Assembly: GCF_964340395.1 (NCBI RefSeq)
Contig: NC_135571.1
Coordinates: forward strand, 4,914,453-4,978,452
Direction of reading: 5' to 3'
DNA: 64,000 nt
Source of the DNA: Glandiceps talaboti
Taxonomy: Eukaryota > Hemichordata > Enteropneusta > Spengelidae
Shown: in pieces, positions 48,800 through 60,540 of the stretch
Position numbering within the stretch: the stretch's first letter is position 1
How the letters are laid out: the number at the start of each line of letters is the position of its first letter
Program-made: the position numbers and the translations under genes
The notes under the pieces: generated by a model
The model's input: only the letters and a program-made list of their open reading frames with translations
Told to the model about the DNA's origin: nothing
The model's database searches: none

Positions 48800-50337
48800 G
48801 CTTACAACTGGACAAGATTCCAACAGGGTACAAGACCTTAGGTCTTGCCTGTGGTGTTGGTATTGGTCTTCTAGCAATACGAGCATTACAGCAAAAAGTT
48901 CCCAAATCAAAAACAGAGACTGAAACTAGTTTGGTTCCTGGTGGACGTGAAATGTCAGCTGAAGAGTGGATGACAACCGGACTTACAGAATTAGGGATAC
49001 TGACAAACTGTTATGTGCATTTTGTAGAGTCTCGACAGCCAGTAACTAAAGAACTTGTAACCAGAGCTGCACAGATGATGCGAGCTAGACACCCATTACT
49101 ACGCATGCGTGTTGACGACATCATCGATGAACATGGGAAGGCGAGACATTACTTCATACCAATGGAGGAAGAAGTCCTTGATATTGAATTGATTGCCAAG
49201 GATGACTGGCAAGACGTACACACAGCTGAATTACTCCACAATATCAATTCAAAGACGGGACCACTATGGCGAATAAAGATCATGCCAAACAATGAAGAAA
49301 ATGGACTGTACCAAACGATATTATTTGTCACATTTTCCCATGCTATTATCGATGGCAATATCATGATGCGTTTTATTGACGAGCTTCTTTCTAACATGTC
49401 ATTGGTGGCTGAGGGTAAGGGAGATCTTCCAGTGAGTTTGCCAATGGTTCCTCATGCACTTGATACATTTGGTATACAAAGAATAACCTGGTGGGAATGG
49501 TTTAAGTTTAAATTTGTACTGTTTCACCTATTAAGTTGGCACCAGCCTGTAAATCTCTATCTTGCCAAGTTTGGTGTTGAAATCGCTCGAAACCCAAACG
49601 CTAAAAAGGAAACCCGTATTATACCTCTAGAGTTTTCTCAACAAGAAACAAGTAAGATACTTGAAAAGAGTCGTTGTCATAAGGCTACTGTAAGTGGTAC
49701 GTTGGCAGCAGCAGCGGCTGTAGCAATTTCTCAGATTATGCAAGATGGTGTCCTGAAATCACCGCTAACTGTCCCAACAAGTTTTGCAACCGACGCAAGA
49801 CGAATATGTAAGCCACCTTTGGATGCAACGAAAACATTTGCTATATATGCGCCACTAGTTGATACCCCAATAGATATGAAAGTGGAAGCTAATGCTAGAA
49901 ACCCAGACGAGTTTTGGAGACTAGCCGCACATTATACTAAGGAGACTCATTCGATGGCAACCGGGGGATGGCCGCAGACAAATATGAAAAGCACTTTATT
50001 CATACAAAACCAAGGCTATTCAGTGGATGACTTCATTCTACCGACCATAAAGGATGATAAGAATGGTAATAGGTTTGGAGACGGTATCTTCTTTTTCTCA
50101 AATTTAGGAAATCTTTCTTATTTTACAAGGGAAACTCCTCGCATTTTCGAATTGACGCGTCGACATTGTGCCTGTGAAATGTCAAAATTTGGATCCATCT
50201 TCTGTCACTACATCTGCACATTTGATGGCCGTTTATTCTGGAGCCTGACCTACTACAGCCATGTTACTACCAGAGAACGAGCCCAGGAGTATGCCAACCT
50301 GATAACCGACATCTTAACAGAAATGTGTGCATTTTAA
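48800..50337 (+). CDS. Condensation-domain / alcohol-acetyltransferase-like acyltransferase (main exon)
   Basis: One large exon opens after an acceptor (AACATAG) and runs 512 codons to TAA. The first 40 residues contain a hydrophobic segment (LGLACGVGIGLLAIRAL), a likely membrane anchor. The body resembles the BAHD/condensation/PapA-like superfamily: RHPLLRMRV near the N terminus, the active-site HxxxD motif as FSHAIIDG (codons near 49339), and a C-terminal FFFSNLGNLSYF in the place of the conserved loop. These enzymes move acyl groups from CoA or carrier proteins to alcohols or amines; the metazoan branch has no firm substrate known to me. The first codons, including the ATG, must lie upstream. 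AATAAA occurs at about 50719. The domain has about the usual length and no sign of damage. Confidence 0.83.
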
Positions 50338-51690
50338 GATTTTAAGATGTATTCGATATATACCAGACATCACAGAAACATTGGCAAAATTCACAGCACT
50401 TAATGATATCGCCATGTGCCTGTGATGGATGGATGATAATTCATCAATTTGAAAAAAAAATGAACATATTTAGCTTGAAGAATACATTTACCACATACAG
50501 GGTAAATGTTTTTTATGGTACATGTAGTGAATTGTATATCGTTATTTGTAATTATCATTTCACTCATTATTATAGATTCTCAGAATATACAAGTATCTTG
50601 CTAAAATTTCATAACTTTAGTGAAGTGATGCTTTTTCTAGTAAGTTGCCTGGAGGCAGTGTAACCCTCAATGTCACACCAAAAAATATTAGATATTCCCG
50701 AAACAATGATGTGTATGTAATAAATGTTAAGATTTTGTTCAAAACTTCAACTATAATTGGTGTGTTATACATGTATTACATGGAGGGGTGGGGTGTGATG
50801 GGGGGGGGGGGGGGGGGGTTACATACATGAACATCAACCAATCTTGAATCAGTAGTGGAACATTTAAAGGACACTTGTGCCCAGCTAGTATTACCAAGTT
50901 GCATCCTGGGATACAATGTAGGGAATGGTGAACAGATTTGACAGAATAGCTGGAGCTGAGTTCTTCTAGATGTGCTAGACTCGTGTATGACAGGAGAGAA
51001 TGGGCTGTCAATCTCACACCAAAACTGAACTGCCAATGCTAACTGACCTGTTGATTTGTAATGTCAACATTTGAACAAAAAAACACACCTACCAAATCAA
51101 AGTGGAGAATTTACCTAATATCGAAGTCAGAAATTTCCTGGTATTATTGTAAATATTTGATCTACAAGTGTTAGGATACTACATCAGAATTTACATTGGT
51201 TGAATAATTATGGATATTGTATATATACATGCAAACTTATGCATTTGAATCAATTCCAAATTATATATCTATAAACAATGGTTTACTCAGCTCTTGAGAA
51301 ACAACTAAGGTTGTATGAAAAATGTATGTAAATTTGCCTAGCAACAAGACCATGCCCATAGCAACAGCCAAATAATCATGAATATCGCAAAGATAGCAAC
51401 ATCGTTGGATAGGCAAATGGATAGTCAGTCAGCAAATGAACACCTATTGTTAGCATGGACTAGCATATGAATAAACATTTTTAAAAACTGTTAAAAACTG
51501 TGCAGTTGTGCTACAATGCCATTGGCGGTATTTTTAAAATTCAATTTCAAGAGTAGTCCTTAACCAAGTCTACTTATGTAAACTTTCTAGCAACTTTGCC
51601 AAAGTACTTAGATAATCTTTATGTGATAGTAAAACTACTTTACTTCAGGCATTAAAGATCATGGTCAAGCCTTTGAATTATGTGTACAGT
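50338..51690. other. 3' UTR and intergenic sequence
   Basis: This includes the likely 3' UTR of the acyltransferase gene to about 50740, and a run of about 20 G at 50799-50818. No further gene is seen. Confidence 0.5.
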
Positions 51691-52735
51691 TTGACATTTT
51701 GTGTATGTGATATTATAATGTATATGGTTTGATGTTATGTGTAATACATTATAATGTGTATGGTTTGATATTATAGTGTGTATAGTTTGATATTATAGTG
51801 TGTATGGTTTGATATTATAGTGTGTATGGTTTGATGTGTATGGTTTGATATTATAGTGTGTATAGTTTGATATTATAGTGTGTATGGTTTGATATTATAG
51901 TGTGTATGGTTTGATATTATAATGCATATGGTTTGATATTATAATGCATATGGTTTGATATTATAGTGTGTATGGTCTGATATTATATTGTTTGCATGGT
52001 TTGATATTATAATGTGTATGGTTTGATATTATAATGCGTATGGTTTGATATTATAGTGTGTATGGTCTGATATTATATTGTTTGCATGGTTTGATATTAT
52101 AATGTGTATGGTTTGATATTATATTGTTTGTATGGTTTGATATTATAGTGTGTATGGTTTGATATTATAGTGTGTATGGTTTGATATTATAATGTGTATG
52201 GTTTGATATTATAATGTGTATGGTTCGATATTATAGTGTGTATGGTTTGATATTATAGTGTGTATGGTTTGATATTATAGTGTGTATGGTTTGATATTAT
52301 AGTGTGTATGGTTTGATATTATAATGTGTATGGTTTGATATAGTGTGTATGGTTCGATATTATAGTGTGTATGGTTTGATATTATAGTGTGTATGGTTTG
52401 ATATTGTAGTGTGTATGGTTTGATATTGTAGTGTGTATGGTTTGATATTATAGTGTGTATGGTTTGATATTGTAGTGTGTATGGTTCGATATTGTAGTGT
52501 GTATGGTTTGATATTATAGTGTGTATGGTTTGATATTATAATGTGTATGGTTTGATATTATAGTGTGTATGGTTTGATATTATAGTGTGTATGGTTTGAT
52601 ATTATAATGTGTATGGTTTGATATTATAGTGTGTATGGTTTGATATTATAATGTGTATGGTTTGATATTATAGTGTGTATGGTTTGATGTGTATGGTTTG
52701 ATATTATGTCTATGGTTTGATATGTGTACGATTTG
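51690..52735. repeat. 22-bp minisatellite, about 47 units
   Basis: Consensus TATGGTTTGATATTATAGTG plus TG. Units differ mainly at TAGTG/TAATG and GTGT/GCAT, and some are shortened or lengthened. No coding signal is seen. Confidence 0.93.
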
Positions 52736-53022
52736 ATATTGTATGCCTCTAAATGGCCTGTGTATTCTTATTTTCAAAAATGTTTTCATTGTTGGAGGTG
52801 TCCCCTCCCAATCCGTAGGCATCATGGCGATGGTAGAAATGTCCCCTCCCAATTAGTAGCCACCTGGAGAAATGAAAATTTCAGTTTTTGAATCAATATG
52901 TTAATATCTAGCTGGATGGAGTCGTGTACTGTTAATTGGTGAAAGACGTTGGTTAGCTGCAGTGACACACAGTTCACCTTTTCTGATTTTTAATAGATTC
53001 GTTACGAACATTTGCCACATTA

Positions 53023-53245
53023 TGATAATAGGGCTACTAATTATTCATATTTTTGGTACATTGGTAATTAATATCTTGAAAAAACTTACAATAACAAACA
53101 AACATTGTTCACAATATGTTAATAGGGCTACTAATTATTCATATTTTTGGTACAATGCAATGGTAATTAATATCTTGAAAAAACTTACAATAACAAACCT
53201 TCAACATTGTTCACAATATGTTAATAGGGCTACTATTTATTCATA
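53023..53245. repeat. Tandem repeat of about 90 bp, 2.5 copies
   Basis: Units contain AATAGGGCTACTAATTATTC and ATATCTTGAAAAAACTTACA. They lie downstream of the zinc-finger array; frames over them are artefacts. Confidence 0.88.
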
Positions 53246-53429
53246 TTTTTGCCAAAATTCAACATGTTGTTTTACTTATTATGTATCATTGTAAGAGAGA
53301 TCACAACTGTGGTAAAAGAAAATCTTTCAGAGGAACATAGGAAATAAAATAAAAGATCTGTCAATGACAAATCTTATTTACAGTCATCTAAAATTTATTT
53401 GGTGAGCTTGTCACGTCTTGTTAAGTTGC

Positions 53430-55171
53430 TCTCCCTATAGTGAAAACCACTTTCTATCAGACTACCACTATACTTAAAACATTTACCATATTCTTTACAT
53501 ACATAAACATGCTTTCGTTTGTGTGGATTTTAATGCACGTTTTCACAGTGATACTTTGTTTAAACCCTTTCCCACACTCTCTTTATGTACAAATGTTCCT
53601 TTGTATGAATTCTTGTGTGGCCCTTCAGAGTACTACTGTCTTTAAACCCTTTACCACACTCCTTACATACGTCTTTCATTTGCATGGATTCGTTTATGTG
53701 CCTTTAAATTGGTATTACTATGAAAGCCTTTACCACAATCCTTACATACATATGGTCTTTCATTTGTATGGATTCGTTCATGTGTCTTTAAATTGGTGTT
53801 GGTATGAAAGCATTTACCACACTCCTCACATACATGTGGTCTTTCATTTGTATGGATTCTTCCATGTACCTTTATATTGCTACTCAATCTAAACCCTTTA
53901 CCACACTCCTTACATACAAATGGTCTTTCATTGGTATGGATTCGTATATGTACCTTTAAATCACGACTGCTATGGAACCCTATACCACACTCCTTACATA
54001 CATATGGTCTTTCATTTGTATGGATTCTTCTATGTTTCTTTAAATGGCCACCACTTGTATTACACCCTTTACCACACTCCTTACATACATATGGTCTTTC
54101 ATTTGTATGGATTCTTCTATTAGTCTTTAAGTTGTCCCTTGTTTTAAGCCCTTTATCACACTCCTTACATACATATGGTCTTTCATTTGTATGGATTCTT
54201 TTATGTCTCTTTAAATGTTCACTTTTATTAAACCCTTTACCAAACTCCTTACATACATATGGCCTTTCATTTGTATGGACTTTTCTATGCATCATTATAA
54301 TCCCACTGCTATAAAACCATTTACCACACTCCTTACAAACATATGGTCTTTCATTTGTATGGATTCCTCTATGTTCGTTTAAATTGCTCCTTGTTTTAAA
54401 CCCTTTACCACACTCCTTACATACATATGGTCTTTCATTTGTATGGATTCTTCTATGCATCATTATATTCCCACTGCTATAAAACCATTTACCACACTCC
54501 TAACATACATGTGGTCTTTCATTTGTATGGATTCTTCTATGCATCGATAAATTCCCACTTCTATTAAACCCTTTACCACACTCCTTACATACATATGGTC
54601 TTTCATTTGTATGGATTCTTCTATGCATCTTTAAATGGTCACTTTTTTTAAACCCTTTACCACACTCCTTACAAACATATGGTCTTTCATTTGTATGGAT
54701 TCCTCTATGTTCGTTTAAATTGCTCCTTGTTTTAAACCCTTTACCACACTCCTTACATACATATGGTCTTTCATTTGTATGGATTCTTCTATGCATCATT
54801 ATATTCCCACTGCTATAAAACCATTTACCACACTCCTAACATACATGTGGTCTTTCATTTGTATGGATTCTTCTATGCATCGATAAATTCCCACTTCTAT
54901 TAAACCCTTTACCACACTCCTTACATACATATGGTCTTTCATTTGTATGGATTCTTCTATGCATCTTTAAATGGTCACTTTTTTTAAACCCTTTACCACA
55001 CTCCTTACAAACATATGGTCTTTCATTTGTATGGATTCCTCTATGTTCGTTTAAATTGCTCCTTGTTTTAAACCCTTTACCACACTCCTTACATACATAT
55101 GGTCTTTCATTTGTATGGATTCTTCTATGCATCATTATATTCCCACTGCTATAAAACCATTTACCACACTC
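53430..55171 (-). pseudogene. Zinc-finger array beyond the stop of ZNF gene A (untranslated, decaying)
   Basis: The C2H2 array continues in the same frame after the stop at 55172-55174. Two 336-bp four-finger blocks (54836-55171, 54500-54835) each end with the same stop. The stretch 54463-53663 is then open, with about ten more fingers. Several are damaged: one has Phe for the second Cys (CKEFGKGF), one has Asn for the first His (KTNRRIH), and two have altered Cys-to-hydrophobic-core residues (GKGCN, GKCF). From 53663 to about 53430 finger sequence continues in shifted frames. Decay beyond the stop and good fingers before it suggest that translation ends at 55172. Confidence 0.8.
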
Positions 55172-58100
55172 CTAACATACATGTGGTCTTTCATTTGTAT
55201 GGATTCTTCTATGCATCGATAAATTCCCACTTCTATTAAACCCTTTACCACACTCCTTACATACATATGGTCTTTCATTTGTATGGATTCTTCTATGCAT
55301 CTTTAAATGGTCACTTTTTTTAAACCCTTTACCACACTCCTTACAAACATATGGTCTTTCATTTGTATGGATTCCTCTATGTTCGTTTAAATTGCTCCTT
55401 CTTTTAAACCCTTTACCACACTCCTTACATACATATGGTCTTTCATTTGTATGGATTCTTCTATGCATGGATAAATTCCCACTGCTATTAAACCCTTTAC
55501 CACACTCCTTACATACATATGGTCTTTCATTTGTATGGATTCTTCTATGCATCTTTAAATGTTCACTTTTATTAAACCCTTTACCACACTCCTTACATAC
55601 ATATGGTCTTTCATTTGTATGGATTCTTCTATGCATCTTTAAATGGTCACTTTTTTTAAACCCTTTACCACACTCCTTACAAACATATGGTCTTTCATTT
55701 GTATGGATTCCTCTATGTTCGTTTAAATTGCTCCTTCTTTTAAACCCTTTACCACACTCCTTACATACATATGGTCTTTCATTTGTATGGATTCTTCTAT
55801 GCATGGATAAATTCCCACTGCTATTAAACCCTTTACCACACTCCTTACATACATATGGTCTTTCATTTGTATGGATTCTTCTATGCATCTTTAAATGTTC
55901 ACTTTTATTAAACCCTTTACCACACTCCTTACATACATATGGTCTTTCATTTGTATGGATTATTCTATGTATCTTTAAATCACCACTGCTATTAAACCCC
56001 TTACCACACTCCTTACAAACATATGGTCTTTCATTTGTATGGATTTGTCTATGTATCATTAAATTCCCACTGCTATTAAACCCTTTACCACACTCCTTAC
56101 ATACATATGGTCTTTCATTTGAATGGATTCCTCTATGTCTCTTTAAATTGCCCCTTCTTTTAAACCCTTTACCACACTCCTTACATACATATGGTCTTTC
56201 ATTTGTATGGATTCTTCTATGCATGGATAAATTCCAACTGCTATTAAACCCTTTACCACACTCCTTACATACATATGGTCTTTCATTTGTATGGATTTGT
56301 CTATGCATCATTAAATTCCTACTGCTATTAAACCCTTTACCACACTCCTTACATACATATGGTCTTTCATTTGTATGGATTTGTCTATGCATCATTAAAT
56401 TCCTACTGCTATTAAACCCTTTACCACACTCCTTACATACATGTTTGTTGTTTGGGTTTATGGAAGTTTTACACAAAATGTCACCTTTATCATTAATGTC
56501 TGAATATGAACCTTCAATCCTTTCAACAGTATCGCCATGTAATGTGACTTTTATTATTTGAGTTGGAAACAGTTTACTGACAAGACTTTCTGCAATAACA
56601 GCCCTTTTTTCATTCCTGTCCTCATATTCTAAGCACTGATATTGTTTGTTTGTTGGTTGGTTATTATCTTCACATTCCTCTGTCTCTATTGTTATGGAGT
56701 TCATCAAATTATCACCAGTATTTGTATTTTGTGCAAAACTGGTTTCTACAGAATTGCCAGGAGAGCCATGATTGTTTGTTCCACATTCACTGGCCCAGTC
56801 TGGTACAGTTTCTGAATGGTCTTCTGTACTTAATAATTGGTGATTATCAGCTGAGTAAAAGTTGGTTCCAAATTCTTGACTTGCCATCACCTCTTCTGAG
56901 TCTTGTTGATACTGGTCATCTGTGGTTTCTGATTTCACATATCTATCCTGTCCAGTTGTCATCTCCTGTGAGTCTTGTTGATACTGGCCATCTGTGGTTT
57001 CTGATTTCACATATCTATCCTGTCCAGTTGTCATCTCCTGTGAGTCTTGTTGATACTGGTCATCTGTGGTTTCTGATTTCACATATCTATCCTGTCCAGT
57101 TATCACATCCTCTGAGTCTTGTTGATACTGGTCATCTGTGGTTTCTGATTTCACATATCTATCCTGTCCAGTTATCACATCCTCTGAGTCTTGTTGATAC
57201 TGGTCATCTGTGGTTTCTAATTTCACATATCTATTGGTAAAATATGGGTAGAAATGTTTAACAATGCTTGCATCTCTCATACAAATAAACAGCACTTTAT
57301 GCGCACATACTTTGCGACTTAGCAATCATCCTGTACTCTGCTATCTAGATGCCAATAGATGCAATGTTTATAATGAGATGTTGATACATTTTTAACTTGA
57401 TGAACCGTTAATGAGATGCTCTGTGGACACCTCAGAGGTGCAAATTAAATGCTATTTACATACACTAATCCCCAAGAGCATTGTTCTTGGACTTATCCAG
57501 CATGATGCTTTAAAGATGCAAGCATTGTTCATGCACAACATCCCATAATGCTTGATCTGTACTGTAGATGGGTGTGTACCTCAGTAAATATCACTTCTTA
57601 ATAATACAGTTTTTTCATACATCCTTCTGTGATTGGCTTAGACCATGTCACATGGTACAATGTATGAACTATTGACCCATATAGACCTCAATTTACATAC
57701 AGAATGGCCACTGTTATTTTTCTACTTTTAAGTAAATTATTTATTTTGTATGGGATTCTTGCCAGAGCAATGAAGGCTTTGTGCATTTTCGAGTACTTGG
57801 ATCACTTACTGAGACTACATTGTGAATACTGTATAAAAAAAATATTACACCCCATACTTATTTCCATGTAACGACTGACATCAGTGAATAACTGCAGTGT
57901 AATTAATATGCATTTGTGATTCACCCTAAGGGCTATGCAATATAACATTAATACAGTATTTTCTGGTTGGTGATGATGAAGTGACATACATTGGCTCCAA
58001 CATCATTGCTCAATATTTATAATTACATGGGCTACCTTTACACTATGTACTATAATTTCTGAAAGCTGGAAGTTCCTCCCGTTCTATTGTGGCATTATTG

Positions 58101-59685
58101 TTGTCACTGACACTATGTGTCTCTCAAACATCATGTGACATGCATATTTGGATGAAAGACAATTGAAATAAAATCATTCTGTGAGAAAGCATTGTAGGTG
58201 ATGCATAATTACCATATGTAGAAACAAAGTGTGAACATGCCAAAGGAATGGATAGTTCAGATAATAGTGCGAGTTGAAGCATGAATGTCATCACAGAAAT
58301 TTAATATCATAGTAGACTTTTCTCCTCTACAGAGAAAATGTGGTACCAATATTTACATGTATACTTTCAAATACAGTAGTGACGTTGCATCAAATTAATA
58401 TGTGTCGCTTGACTCTACATCATCATGTTATAGGTAAATGGAACCATAGACAAGTATCAATTCTTACTTGTCTGTGGTGGAACTACACTAAAAGATTACT
58501 ATATTAATTATTTGTACGTTCAGAGACATTGATGACAGATGGCATTACATTTGTATGTCTGTCTGATTGATTACCATTGTGAGTTTTGTGATGACAATGA
58601 GAGGTATGGTGTACAACCAGACCAAAAACAATGTAGCACATTATTCAAATGATTCACACTATGTGCTAAAGATCAATTCATTTCCATTTTCAGAAAAACA
58701 TTGTTCAGTCAATCTTTAGTCTTTTGTTTTATGAAGGTATAACTAGGCTGTGTCATTAGTGTGTACAATTTAATGAAGGGTTAGGAAGTGAATGTTGGAT
58801 GTACAGTTGGACATAGTACACATGTACATTTAACTATCAACTTTATGCGCAGTAATATTTTTGCACAAGTAGCCATGTGCAAATTTCTGCGAACATAAAG
58901 CTGCAGTTTCAATTTCAAATTATACAGTTTATACCGACTATGTACTAAAATATTATAAACCTGACTCCAGGTCATAAAATGAGTCGACATAAAAGGTGGC
59001 CCTCCCCCTGGATGGGTTCTAAAATAGGACCGTCCCCCTTGGACAGGTTTCTAAAACATGACCCCCCCCCATCCCTTGCCCCCCCCCCCTCATAATTACT
59101 GAAGGCTCCCTAACTAGCTAAGTCATTGTAGTGTTTGGTTTACTTCAAGTAATCATTTAACCATGAGCTTTTGAAAATGGGAATGAGTTGAAATTGGGCC
59201 AGGTCTAGTTGAAATTGGAATGACAAAGTAATCCGTCTATGAACCCGGGCTATAAACAAGGGCGTTGTGACATTGCACAGGAAAATAGTCGTCACCATTC
59301 TGCAATTTTTCGTGAAATAAATGAACAAATGCAGACTATAAATTAAACTGACTTACTTTATCGTAATTGACGTAGACTGTGATATATCATCACTTAGGGT
59401 GTCACACTCTGTCGGTGTCTCCATTTTGACTTGTCTCTGTTGCCAGTGTTGTTGGTAACTATGACTGTGGTCACCATCTTGTTGTTGACAATCACTTGGG
59501 AAACATTCCTCACAATACTGTCTGTGAATTTTTATCATATGTAAAGCAAACACACTACTTGGAACTTCTGAGTAGCCGATAGCTTTACTGTTATGCCAAA
59601 CATCGTACGCAACATCTAGATCGATCAGTGTACCGTAGGCACTGATGGGCGCCGCCATGTTTGATCGAAGTAAACCGTGGTGCAT
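55172..59685 (-). CDS. C2H2 zinc-finger protein A, 2 exons, 15 fingers
   Basis: Exon 1 is 59685-59357 and exon 2 is 57230-55172; they join in phase 2 (AA|A) to give 795 residues. Exon 1 encodes an unrecognised N-terminal region (DVWHNSKAIGYSEVP, HRQYCEECFPSDCQQQ). The second in-frame ATG (MAAPIS) has a good context and could also be the start. Exon 2 opens with five 24-residue repeats (RYVKSETTDDQYQQDS type), each with a VK[S/L]E SUMO consensus, then an acidic linker. Fifteen fingers of 28 residues follow from about residue 373, all with the family-specific linker HTNERPYVCKECGKGF instead of TGEKP. The protein is expected to be a nuclear DNA-binding factor. Fingers 7-10 and 11-14 are a duplicated four-finger block. 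The array is cut by a TAG within a finger at 55172-55174. Confidence 0.83.
57018..57230 (-). repeat. 72-bp coding repeat with SUMO-type motifs (ZNF A)
   Basis: A 24-codon unit repeats five times from 57230 to about 56870, and the copies closest to the acceptor are nearly identical. Each unit carries YVKSE or YVKLE, fitting the psi-K-x-E sumoylation consensus. ZNF B has two units at 62730-62870. Confidence 0.85.
57331..59356. other. Intron of ZNF gene A, mirrored in ZNF gene B
   Basis: The sequence matches 60885-62729 in inverse orientation along most of its length. It includes a G/C-run block at 58980-59110 and a 62-residue frame at 59140-59328 also open in the mirror copy. Differences between the copies are scattered indels and substitutions. 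Confidence 0.75.
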
Positions 59686-59876
59686 TGTGGGATACGTGGC
59701 ACTCGTCAGGCAAGCGCGGATTTATATTGCGTAAATTCGATTCGCACATAATATAGATTGATTGAGTAAATTCGATTCGCGCAAAAGACTGACAGACAAA
59801 CAGAAAGAATGGCAGATAAAGAAAAACGTACGTATGCATGCGTGTTTGTCTGTCTCTGTCTGTCTGTCTATTAGTC

Positions 59877-59927
59877 TGTATGTATGTATGTATGTATGTA
59901 TGTATGTATGTATGTATGTATGTATGT
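59877..59927. repeat. (TATG)n microsatellite
   Basis: TATG units between the ZNF A promoter and the central palindrome. No counterpart is seen in the right arm. Confidence 0.95.
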
Positions 59928-60136
59928 CAATCTGATTAAAATCCGATGTGGTGAAAGCAGCTAGATGTCCTTATTTACCCTATTCATAGTGTTGTGACGT
60001 TTGTTTTGTTCGGAGTGATCGCCGCATTCCCACGCCACGGCGATCACTCCGAACAAAACAAACGTCACAACACGATGAATAGAGGTAAATAAGGACATCT
60101 AGCCGCTTTCACCACATCGGATTTTAATCAGATTGA
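59927..60136. repeat. Near-perfect palindrome, 98-bp arms, 13-bp loop
   Basis: The left arm 59927-60024 (begins TCAATCTGATTAAAATCCGA) pairs with 60038-60136 with only a few mismatches and a one-base indel. The 13-base centre is CATTCCCACGCCA. It lies near the symmetry point of the ZNF inverted duplication. It could be the junction of that event or a fold-back element inserted there. Confidence 0.93.
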
Positions 60137-60440
60137 TTTGTGACATGCCATCCATCGCTCTCAGGATATACAAATTTGATCTAAAAGGTATTTTAAGACA
60201 AAAACATGTTGAACTATAAAACTATTGCTAGGTATATTGGTTTGAAATGTGGTAGGTATGTTCATAGACCCTACACCTGGTGTAGGGTCTATGGTATGTT
60301 TCTGAGAATGTGTAGATTAATTAAGAACTGTTCATAAAATAGCCTGACAACATTACCAGGCAAATTTGGTTTAGAAATGTATTTTTCTGACAAAAATATT
60401 GAACTTCTAAGCTGCTGTGTATCTAGCTAATACGATTTTC
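60137..60440. other. Right-arm-only segment with a 31-bp perfect hairpin
   Basis: About 300 bp has no counterpart in the left arm. It holds CATAGACCCTACACC-T-GGTGTAGGGTCTATG at 60263-60293, a perfect 15-bp stem with a one-base centre. No coding signal is seen. Confidence 0.7.
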
Positions 60441-60540
60441 TTCATATGTCATTCTGTCTGTTTGTCTGTCAGTCTTTTGCGCGAATCGCATTTACTCAAT
60501 ATGAATCCGAGCTTGCCTGGCGAGTGTCAACTATCCCACA

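Noticed and set aside
52962-53294. 110-codon hydrophobic plus-strand frame
   Set aside because: It is produced by 90-bp tandem repeats of AT-rich DNA, with no signal peptide, splice or conservation evidence.
55392-56561. Long plus-strand frame (389 codons) across the zinc-finger array
   Set aside because: It is the antisense shadow of the repeated fingers; its product (NPLPHSLHTYGLSFVWI) is the complement of the 84-bp unit. The same applies to plus frames at 53440-54314 and 56650-57240 and minus frames at 62720-63941.
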